DNA from: Klebsormidium nitens
Lineage: Eukaryota; Streptophyta; Klebsormidiophyceae; Klebsormidiales; Klebsormidiaceae
DNA: 55,497 bases
NCBI GenBank assembly: GCA_000708835.1
Contig: DF237443.1
Location: 15,699-71,195 of the forward strand
Reading direction: 5' to 3'
Part shown: positions 37,104-47,100 of the stretch, piece after piece
How the letters are laid out: every line of letters starts with the position of its first letter
Numbering within the stretch: position 1 is the first letter of the stretch
The notes under the pieces: model-generated
The model's input: the letters and a program-made list of their open reading frames with translations, nothing else
Databases searched by the model: none
Told to the model about the DNA's origin: nothing
Position numbers and translations under genes: made by a program

Positions 37104-38189
37104 TTACGAATCTTCCATCGTTGATTGCAATCGTCGCTCTTTCACGAGTTCTAAAACCTCCTCTTTTGCCTCCTGTTTCGATTGCATCTTTTTTGGCACC
37201 CGGTAAAAGAATTCCCCTTCGGTCGAAACAGTAGTCTTTTTGTCTGGTGAAAACACACACAGGCATTCAATCTGTTTCCTTTCTTTCAACCACTTCAGTG
37301 CCTTTTTCATCTGGCTTCTGCTTTGTAGGCCAGCTTCCTGGACGCACAGAAAGAGCACCGCTGTCAAGATGGACTCGTTCACTGTTGCAGTCGGAGGGCC
37401 TCATATCCGGTGGTAGTGCTTGCTTCTGAAGTACCCTCCCCTCCTCACCGCAATCAGAACTTTGAGTTTTCAACAGCCTCAAACCAAACCTCTGCACTCC
37501 AGCTCATTCTGTTGCAGATTTGTGAGCACATATACTGGGCAGCCAAATTGCATGAGAACCTGACCAGCTGATGCAATCAGACGGCACTCCAAGGTTGAGG
37601 AGCCACGCAAATCGGAAGGACGCAGGAGACTGTATGCCATCTCCTTCAAACTGAGATTGCTTAAAGTAGTGGAAGAGTGAGCCCTGCTGAAATCTGAAAG
37701 GGGCATACATGAACGTTGGATATCCAACCCCCCGCTTGCAGAAACTAGGGAATTGCAGGGACACAACGCCAGAATGCCCGTCCCTCCCGTTGCTTCTTTG
37801 AGAGAAAAAAAGTAAAGAAAAAGAATCAGTCCTACCCAGATATGTAGTTGAAGCCCACAAGCACACCATCAACAACAAGCTTAATTGAAGAAACATTCTT
37901 CTGACCAATGGGCGCTTACTTGTGCATACTTCCAGGTTTCCTTAGTTGTAAGCGGGCCATGCGCTTGCACGATTGACCTCAAAACGCTGGCAGGGCCTGT
38001 CTGCGCTCGTTCATATCTTGGAGGGGCGCCCTCCTCCGCAGCATTGCCCTCCGGCACCCTGCTTTGTGGACTGTTTGCTAGGAACCGTGTTGAAACGAAT
38101 AACGGCGGCCACAGGTGACTTTGCGATTGCTCCTGACTGCAGACCAAAAAGAACCTTCCGGGCAGAAGCAGGCGGACGTGTCGAAACAT
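37104..38189 (-). CDS. Small protein with likely organelle presequence, winged-helix-like; family not assigned
   Basis: Two exons, 37920-38189 and 37104-37337 (TAA), joined in phase 0 across a 582-base intron, giving 167 residues. The first 35 or so residues (MFRHVRLLLPGRFFLV and onward) are rich in Arg and hydrophobics with no acid, which suggests mitochondrial import. The rest (SVLRSIVQAHGPLTTKETWKY, then SRSQMKKALKWLKERKQI and a basic C-terminus) has the alternating-helix look of a winged-helix-like fold, as in some small mitoribosomal or RNA-binding proteins of plants. I cannot name the family; the function is unknown. Confidence 0.6.
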
Positions 38190-39368
38190 AACGGGCAGCC
38201 TGGCCTCTGGCCCTCAAGCCTTGTGCATACGCTCTTGGAATTGTGAAACTTTGATGAGGACTACCTCAGTCTGTGCGCTGCGCTTGAAAAGTTTGAAATC
38301 AGAAACCGAGGCCCATGGCCGGCCAATATTGGCATGGGGTGCCCACTGCCCACTGCCGCCTCTTCAACTTCAAGTTGCATTTCGAGCTTTCCCGCAGCCG
38401 GAGTCCACCAGTACTGGCACCACACGAAGGTGGATTCATGAGCAAGCTTGCTAGATACCGTAGCAGCATTGTCGCAGCATTGCCGCAGCCGGCATGCCAA
38501 GGCCCCGGCGGCCGCCTAGCGATCAGGCTGGCGATCGAAGCGGCCGCGGCCTGCGGGCGGCCTGCACAACGGCCTGCAAGTTGGATGCCACCGTTACCGC
38601 CTTTCCAAGCCTGCCGGACGGTGACGTCCAAGGCTGGTATTGCCGCGCCCGTTCAAAAAAAGGTACCTAGATAGGTATTACAGCTTTACTGAACCGCCAG
38701 GCGGTGTCCCTAAAACGCGGACCAGCAAACCGCGGAAAGCTGAAACCGCGGACCGTAACGATGCTCAACACTGAATTTACCGCTTCGGGGGGGTCGAATA
38801 TATTCCCTTTTCTTAGGATATTAGGATTATTTTGAAAGCGGTTTGGGTGTCCGCGGCCGCCACTGCGCAACAGCCGCGGCCCGCGCCGCGCCGATCGACT
38901 AGGGCGCTGGGCGGCGCGCAGGCCCGGCCGGGTGGCGCTTGAATGGCACCGTCTGACTCGGACTGATTGGCCCGGCAGTGCTAGGCGCGCGGCCGGCCGA
39001 CCGGCGGCCAGGGCTGCATAGGTCTGCGAGCTGGTCGGATCAAGGCTGGTCAACCTCCTTTCCATATCTTCCACTTCCACCAATGTTCACATAAAGCTCA
39101 GAAATTGTTTCAGTGATGGCAACAGCATTGCAGAGCTAAGGCGACAGATTCTTGTATGCTGCGGCGCCGCTTCTGTGGGCTTCTGTGTTAACATCAGAAG
39201 GGGATCAGAAGCTTCTCTGCTTTTTGTGTAGTTAGATAGAGCTGTGAATGCTGACTGTATGCTGGGAGGATTTTGAACTCCAAAGTCTGCAGAAGATGCA
39301 AGGAGTATCATTTGCCAAAGCTGCTCACAGCCGCTCATATTTGACTTAGCATACCAGACCGCTGCGCA
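38190..39368. promoter_or_regulatory. Divergent region with CpG-rich patches
   Basis: Intergenic DNA between the small minus-strand gene and the large plus-strand locus. Two very GC-rich patches (about 38490-38590 and 38860-39010) contain repeated GCGGCC and CCGCGG tracts amid AT-richer sequence. A CpG-island-like promoter is possible; a GC-rich repeat fragment is the alternative. The 38667-39083 minus frame is low-complexity Arg/Ala/Pro and probably not coding. Confidence 0.4.
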
Positions 39369-42300
39369 ATGGGGTCATCGGCAGCAAAGAATGTGTTCAA
39401 GCCGGTGGCAATAGATAAATCCTTTTTCGAGATGCAAGTGGGCACTGCAGAGCAGCAGAGGGACTGTTTGAACGCGGACTTGGAGAGCCCAATAGAGTAT
39501 TTCTTGAGGTGCATTGACGAGCCATGGTCAACAATGGAAGGGTAAGCCAACAAAGTCCATCTGGCAGACCACTTCTGTTTGACGCGGTTGCGAACCTCGG
39601 GTTTTATCTTGCTTTCACGAGGGCTGTAGCCTGCATTGACTGGATCAAATGTGGGGATGTTTTGCATATGCTTGAGAAAAGGTTGATCAGATTGGGTGCC
39701 ATTTGAGAAGGTTTGTTCGTTGTAGCAAGCTGGCTTGGGCGCACGGCCCCCGCTTGTATTTTTCAAACGCCCACAGCATATTCAATCTCAAACAATCCTC
39801 GGATCACCCATGCATTTTTGGCAATTTCTGGGACCTTAGCAGCCGCTTAGAATGCAAACACACTTGTAGCAGCGCCAAGCATGCAGAGCGTTGGGTTTGT
39901 TTGCGGTCTTAACATGTGCTAGCTCCTACTTGTCACGTGCGCTGCAAGCTAGTTTTGGCCATTACGTCCACGTCTATACAGGCTTTACGTCTTTGCTTCA
40001 AGCAGCTCAGCACATCTCATCTCCTCTCGTTGCAAAAACCTACGTAACTTTTATTTTAGGTGAAGTTATGGTTTCTCAATCTGCTTCGGTACGGGATCTG
40101 TGATTTGAACTTGGTAATACATCTCTCACCATTCGTGTTTCAACCCCTCTAGGAATTTTAACGTGCGGCTGCAACGATTCAACACCTTCATGGGGGGCAG
40201 GTATGGAGCCTCTAGCCTTCCACGCAGTGATGAGGACATCTTGAAGCTTAAGGTACGCACCGTCAAGCAATACAGGTATGCAGGAAGCCCGTCTAGATAA
40301 GCTGAATGTGGGGCACTGATGCGGGCTTTCTTCTTCGTAGACAGTACTGTTGTGGACTCTTTTTCCTTTCATGTTTGCTCGGGTGTTTGTTTCTTGCCCT
40401 TGTTTTAAGCACATGCAATTTACCATGACACTCGTGTTTGCCATTAAGTTGTCCTGTACTGTGCCTCCCGATGCCAAATGCACTCTGACGCAAGCTTCAA
40501 TTTTTGCCCACTGATCTCAACTGACATATGATGTTGCTTTTGATATGCATGCTAGCTTTTTCATGAACCTAGTTAATAACAACAACTCCTGTGTGTTCTT
40601 CCTCCAGGAACAATACCCCGATCTCGTCACTCTTGCGCAACACGTCTCTGCATCTGATCTCAACTCCGCGGACTTCAAGAGCAGGCTCTGCGATCCCGCC
40701 CCCAATGAGCACTTCTTCATAGTGAAGGGGGCTCTCAGCAAGGCCCAGCAAGCGGGGGCTTTGAGAGCGTTAGTGCCAGAACTGCTTCCCATGACGTACA
40801 AGGAGAGAAAGTCGAAGGGTTATCGGGACCCAATGGAGCCAAGAAACGGAATCAAGTCCCGCTGCGAAGGAGTTCAAGGGGGGCAGTTTGTTTTGTACGA
40901 TCTGCCAGAGGAAGCGACGGACTTAGGCGGGTTGGGGGCTCGGGAGCAGCACGACCGGCCAAAGTCGGGAGACACGTTTTTAGAAGTCTTTTCGGAGACC
41001 ACTGACGGAAAAAGAGTGGGGGCGATTGACATCGATGTGGCAGATCCGTTCGATGACCCCAAAACGTCGTTCTGCACGACTGTCGAGCGCATCAAGCGAG
41101 AGCTAGGTACGTGGCAAATTTTTAAGCCTGTTCATACATAGCTTGCACCTGTCTTCGTTGCTATCTCCCTCCGGTTGGCAGTTCAAGTTGACAAGTGCAG
41201 TTCGTTATCCTCAGACGCTTCAAGCCTCTGTTCTCTGACCGACCATTTTCGTGACAAGACGGGCTTACTGTCGGGGGTGCTCGATCTAAACAACGTCCTT
41301 CGGGTAGGGCATCATCAGTGGACCTGCAAGGGTGCAACTAGATTCAAAGCCTTTTCGTACCTTCAAGTGTTGGGCAGCCGTCCCCATCTTCTCCTTCAAG
41401 GAGGCTTTTCACCAGCTTTCCTTGGCCACAGTCTGATGCAAGACACTGTGGCAAGACGCACCTTCCGCTGGCCAACGTCGTCCATTTCACAGGTCTTCGC
41501 TCAGACTTGGAGACCCTTTTCAAATCATCCGACTCAAGGGCTCAAGTTCACGAAAGGCAGATGTGCTCTGTCTTTGCTCAAACAACTGCACTTCTGCTCT
41601 GCAGGGATTGATTGGCCCCTTTCAGATGACTACCTCTCGCATCCGGATATGCCGGCTGGTGTGTCGCCTCGCAAGCCTACCGCCTTTGCAAAGAAGAATC
41701 ACATTACGTGGGGGCACTTCGAGATGAACGGGTGGCCGGCAGTCAACATCATGTGTGCGGCAAGTTCGGCGCCGCTCGGTCGACTTGCGCAGCTCGCCAG
41801 GCTCAACGCCGCCGCCGACAACGTCGAGGTGCCCTAAAATTCCTGGTCGTTGTTTGATGCGTATCCTTTTCGCCCCCAGCGTTGTTCTCGCACTGTGTTC
41901 AAGATGATTTGTTTGCTCGAAGCTCAAGCCGTTCTCGCCTCGGACACTGAAAGTCTCATCTTACCTCGAATCTACCCACATAAAGTTTTACGACGAAGTG
42001 CTAAAATGGATCAGGTCATCAGCACTTTTTGGCTTCGAGAATGCCTGTCTTCCCCAACTATAGGTAGTCAAACCCCGGCGAGTGTTTTCTCCACAAGTAG
42101 ACAAACCCCGGCGTGTGTTTTCTCAACAACCTCGTGGTTTTAGATCGTCTTCCCTTCGGCCAAAAACGGCGTCAACTTGGCCGAGTAGGTACGGAGTACG
42201 CAGCTGTCTCGTATGATCATACTTTTTTGACTTTCATGTTCATCCCTTTTGCAGCTGAGTCAAATCCTCGACATGGAGGACCGCCGGGTTGCGGAGCAGC

Positions 42301-43700
42301 AGTCGGGTGAAGACGCCTCTAACGGGGCTCAGCTTGCAAGCGGGTCCCGGAGAAGCCTGGCTCGTTGTGGGTCGGATTAGACATCAGCCCGGACAACATG
42401 CAACGTGCTGAAGTACTATTCGCCCGCGCCTTCGGGGAGTACTTCGAAGAGTGCTCGTCTCCCCAACTTCTTGGGGAGACCGTTCCCCCAGTTGTACGGG
42501 CAGAGATGGACGCCTACTCCCCCATGCAGCGCTTTCTCTACCTCAAGGACGGCTATTGGGCCCTCTCTCCGCAACTTCTATTGGACCACGGGATCAAAAT
42601 CCATCTGATGTAAGCCTCCTTCTCGTTGCTGTTTTTCTCTCGCACCCTTCTCGTTCGAGCTCAATGATAGCGTTACCGTGATGATCAATAGGTGACCATC
42701 AAAGTTCGTCTTATAGCTTTACCAACCAAGGGTATAGGCACACATCTTTCGGCTACAGAAGCTCCAAAAAGTACTCCGCCATGACTCAAGAACGTGCAAC
42801 ATTTGATTAGCCTTCAACTACTCTTGTCCAACTTGTCGGCGCTAGACGGTGATCCCAAAGTGATGGCATCACTGCTTCTGTGCTCAAGAATCCAGTGTTA
42901 GGTCGCGGAATTGCATTGAATTTGCCCTGGCCTACATGCCACCGGCTATCTATGCACTTTCCCGCTGTTACGCAGGTGGCAGGAGGCAGGGGACATCGCC
43001 CTGAACGGAGCGCACAAGAATCACTACGTGGTTTCGCCTGGAAAGACGCTGGCAGTGGCTTTCAACGTGGGACATGGAGAAGGTGTTGCGACCTGCACAC
43101 CTCCCCACAACCCCGTCGAGCGGACAACCCGGTTCTTCGCCAAGAAAAGTCTGGGCCACTCCTGGACTGAGTACTCGTGGCTACAAGGCTGGAACCCGTG
43201 GACGTTCCTAGAAGCGGTGAGGCGTCCTAAACACGTGTGCATTGATCCTCAGGAAAGTATGCAAGTAGTCTGCGGGGTTTCAGAAGAAGAATTGTTTCCT
43301 TTGAAAAGTCTGGATCGTCTGGTGGAATTTCAAGCGTTCATGTCAATCTCGAACATTTGTCCACAAGTGCCATCGCAAGGGGCAACTGAATCGATGTACG
43401 ATACTTCGAAACAAATGCACATCGGCTGCTTTGCGCGTGGAACTCTGCTGGAAAAGAAACGCACACACAGCTTTTTTGCGGCAGGCAAAGAGAGCTAAGG
43501 TGTGCCTCACTAGTCCTCATGGTGTTGCCGCCCCGTCGACCTCAAAAGTCAAACCCTGAAAGCGGTCATGGGGACTTGACTGCGCAGGTGTTCAACAACA
43601 GCTTCACCGACAATCTGTCCAGCCCCGCAGTGGCGGCCACCTACCACCACGGGTTGCTGCAGTACGCACGGGGGGAGATCGGCCTAGCGGATCAGCCTTG
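39369..43700 (+). CDS. Divergent JmjC-like domain protein (5' part of a large locus)
   Basis: Exons: 39369-39541 (ATG, MGSSAAKNVFKPVAID), 40153-40252, 40608-41106, 41605-41828, about 41923-42063, about 42341-42609, 42976-43216 and 43588-43700. Phases agree apart from the fifth/sixth join. KDM4/5-like JmjC features are visible: WGHFEMNGWPAVNI (candidate iron-binding H-x-E), a distant LWVGLDISPDNMQRAE in place of the W-Y-G-I-P block, LSPQLLLDHGIKI, then W-Q-E-A-G-D and GAHKNHYVVSPGKTLAVAFN, which occupies the position of the distal iron His and the A-x-x-F-N motif. JmjC proteins are Fe(II)/2-oxoglutarate oxygenases, many of them histone demethylases; activity here is only inferred. The upstream about 250 residues match nothing I know. 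Exon 5 ends in TAG directly before a possible donor, so its boundary is unresolved. Confidence 0.6.
42064..42129. repeat. Two-copy 33-bp tandem repeat
   Basis: GTAGTCAAACCCCGGCGAGT at 42064 and GTAGACAAACCCCGGCGTGT at 42097 head adjacent 33-bp units with only a few differences. It starts exactly at the candidate donor of exon 5, so duplication may have disturbed the splice site. Confidence 0.85.
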
Positions 43701-43799
43701 GTAAACGCTTCTACTCGTTTTTCTGACTTCAGCCGAACCCAGGCCATGTGCAGAAAGGCGAGCAATACGATCAAAGCCTTAACAATTCGTTTGCTTTTG

Positions 43800-43971
43800 G
43801 GCGGGTCAAACGGATCAAGGGACTGTGCAGAATCTGATTCGCGGTCGGGTCGAACGGATCAAGGGACTGTGCAGAAATCGAGTGGCGGGCGGTCAAACGG
43901 ATCTAGGGACTGTGCAGAAATTGACTTGCGGGTGGGTCGAACGGAGTAAAGGCCAGCAGAAACTGACTCGC
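43800..43971. repeat. Minisatellite, about four units of 42-45 bp
   Basis: Units contain GGATCAAGGGACTGTGCAGA starting at 43812 and 43857, with diverged copies at 43899 and 43943. It lies in the intron between the exons ending at 43700 and starting at 44180. Related GGATCAAGG words recur in other introns of this locus. Confidence 0.85.
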
Positions 43972-44179
43972 GTGAAGCATTAGCTGTGCTTTCCGTTTGT
44001 CCTCCTGGCTTGGTGAAGATTGATTTACGCATACTTGATGAGGACGTGGCATACCCTCGCCAAAACCAAACACGGACGGCGACAGTTTTCTGGAATCTAC
44101 TACTTCACTTCTATCTACTTGAAATGAATCTCTCTGAACACCCCTGCTATCGTACCTGAATACCCCGTTCATTCGCTAG

Positions 44180-47100
44180 GTTTATCGACATTCTAAAGCG
44201 CTTGGAAAAGCGTTCAGAAGTCGCTGCTTCCAAGGAGGTGACGGTTGTGGCTTCCGGATCCGTTGCTTCTCCAGGAACCGAGTTGCCTTCCACCAGGTAA
44301 TCCATCACGGTCTATACAAGTTTGGGACAGAGTTTCTGAGTTTAACCATCTCTACATTTGGTGCCCTTGATCTCTAAGGATGTCTCAAGGATTGACGTTG
44401 CACGACCCACGTTATATTGGTCAATCACGTGTGCGTCGCGGTACGCTATGCGGCAACTAGACACAAGTGCTTCGCACAGATTTGGTTGCTTTAATAGCAA
44501 GCGTCACAGGCTGTTACCAACCAGAAGCGCCTGGTTGAAATAGGGAGCTCTTAAAAAGGGCTTGCTAAAAGCCCCCCGGCCTGTCGCCTACTACTGCTTG
44601 AGTCACCTTGCCCTAACGCCCGCCTTTGGGGCATATCCCCGGAGCTTCGGAAAAAAGGCTTAAAACAGGCGCCGTTCACTAGCACTGGAGCCGTTTGCGC
44701 CCTGCCAAAACGGGCGCTGGCAGCGGGGGACAGCTCGGAGCATCGGATTAAGAGGCTCGACAAAGCCCCTGCACGATAGCTCATACGTCCGGTTGCCCGA
44801 TCTTTTTGGTAAGGACACAAAGCTTTAACTTGCTTTCGTTTTTACTGCAGTGAAACGAACAACTGCGTGCGCGGCGCTTCGGAAGGAATGCTGCAGATGG
44901 ACAAGTCCGGGCCAGCCGTCGACGAACCTGCCGCCGCGCAGACCACCGCCAAGTAAGTCCGGATTCATTTACAAGCAGTCACAACTATATCAACGGGAAA
45001 GTCGACAGAGGCTGTGCACAAACTGATTGATAGCGCTCGCATCTTAGAGTTCATGCAGACAGGTTAAACCCGATCGCTTGGTATCACGGCCTGTTCGTCA
45101 TCATACGCGCTCCCTGAATCTGGTCGCCATGAGAAGCATCGTTTCATTTGTTGCTGGAGATTATTTAACGTCGCCGTCCAATAGAGAAGAGCCGCGGCCA
45201 TGTACATGTATAACGACAAATTGCCTTTGCAGACCCCCCCCACAAGCATCCGGACCCGCGACAGCAACACGCCGCGGCAACATCATGCCGCTCGTGGACG
45301 AACGGCCGGCCAACACGTGAGTAAACCGGACAACTTCCCTGAAGATAAACTGTTCTGAAGGTCAATGAAGGGTGACCTTACAAATCGTTTCGAACCTCGT
45401 TTTCTGCTCCATCAAGATGCAATCTGGGTGTGATCGACCGGGTTGCGCCCGCTTCCTTCAGAACAATGCTGAGTATTGAGTAAGTTCCAACCACCTTCGG
45501 GTCTTTATTTCTTACATATGGAGGGCGGTGACGATGGAGTATTTGTTCAAATATGCGGTGCAATCCATCTGAAGTTCTCCCGCCTTGGAACAGTGCTCAG
45601 CAAGGACTATGCCTTAATTGATTGAGAGGAAGCTGTTTTCGAACCGTTTGCAAAGCTTCGCGGTCATAGATTACTAAACAACAGTTTTCTTATGCAGTTC
45701 CCTCCTCAAACCAGCCTGCTTGGCGTCGCGTTCACGCCCGGGCAGCACTAAGCTTCTCGTCGATGTACGGGCGGCCAACAGGTTCGTTACCTAGCAACAA
45801 AGTTGCATTGTGCAACGAAAAATGACCTTTCAAATCCTGCCACGCCCTCCTGTCCGCTCGAAATGGTGGCGGCAGCCAGTTGGAGATCGATAACTGCACT
45901 TTAAGGGTTTTAGAGTTTGCATACGTTTAATTGTGCCCTAGCTTCCGGTGTGACATGAATTTCGTCGGGAATTTTGACTGAGGGGAAAGCGGAGCTCGTT
46001 TTGTCACCCGTCTCAGGCTCAAGTGGGCACCGTGCGGAAAAGCTCGTCCGGATAACCGGAACGGTCACTTGAGCGAATGACAACCAAGCAATTCGGAAGC
46101 AGGCACAAAGCTCAAGTTGCCATCTCGTTCTTGGTGCAGTGGAACAAACAACTTGATGGTGGGCGCTGCAGAAGGAACGTTGCAAGCAAACACGTCCGGG
46201 ACAGCCGTCAACCAACCTGCTGCTGCGCATACAACGGCCAAGTGAGTATGATTCATTCACAAGCACACGTAGCTCATGCAAACAATTACTGCCCAGGGCG
46301 GCTTGCGGTGCGCCGTCACAATAGGGCCCCCTTTCGAACATCGTTGACCAGTCAAAGCGCTCTGGATCTATGTACGCCTCCCCAAAGCGCCTGGCCCATG
46401 AGGTTGCTAATTGAAGAGTAGACGATAGAGTAGACGATAACGCTCGCTTTTTCGAGATCAAGGCTGGGCATGCATTCAATGTCAGCTACCTTAGGGCCAA
46501 ATATTCAGTATCCGTCTTTCACATGGGAAGACCTGATCGGTCTTTTTTCGTGAGCATACGCTCCTGTAACTCTTTCTAGCAAGTCGCACTATTTCGCCTA
46601 GAAAGCAGTATTCCATTCTTCTGCTGAAAAGGTACCATCTTCGTCTCGAAACTAAAGCGTCAAGGTGGGACACAAGTACGACGGTTGTTCTGTGCAGTGA
46701 CCTTTTGGAAGCAGCCGGCCCGTTGACACGAGCACGGCGCCGCAACAACCCCATGCCGCTGGTGAATGAGCCGCCGACCGACAGGTTTGTGAACTCCCCT
46801 TCCCAACACAGTTGGACAGCTACGAAAGTTTGACATGGACGTCATCAAAGGGTGACTTTTGTTAATCTTGCAGGCGGTTTCCTTCAGTCGGGTGGCGGCC
46901 TGTGTGAGACCGATAGCGCCATCTTCGTTAAGATCGAATAAACTTGATTCAATGAGAAATTTCAACACATGAAGTGACCTGAATACGGCTTCCTATTTTC
47001 CACTTACGACCAAGTTGCCAGGTTTGGAAGGCGATCTTTCTCGGTCTCTTCCGTTCTCTAAGAAGGCAACTGACTTTCGTCTGTTTCGCTTACAGTGCTA

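Noticed and set aside
24039-42063. Nuclear code with UAA/UAG read as Gln (as in some ulvophytes), suggested by in-frame TAA and TAG and by six TGA stops
   Set aside because: The kinase ends naturally at TAG after its last receiver helix and the small gene at 37104 ends at TAA. Hundreds of other Gln codons in the window are CAA or CAG, so errors or mutations are more likely.
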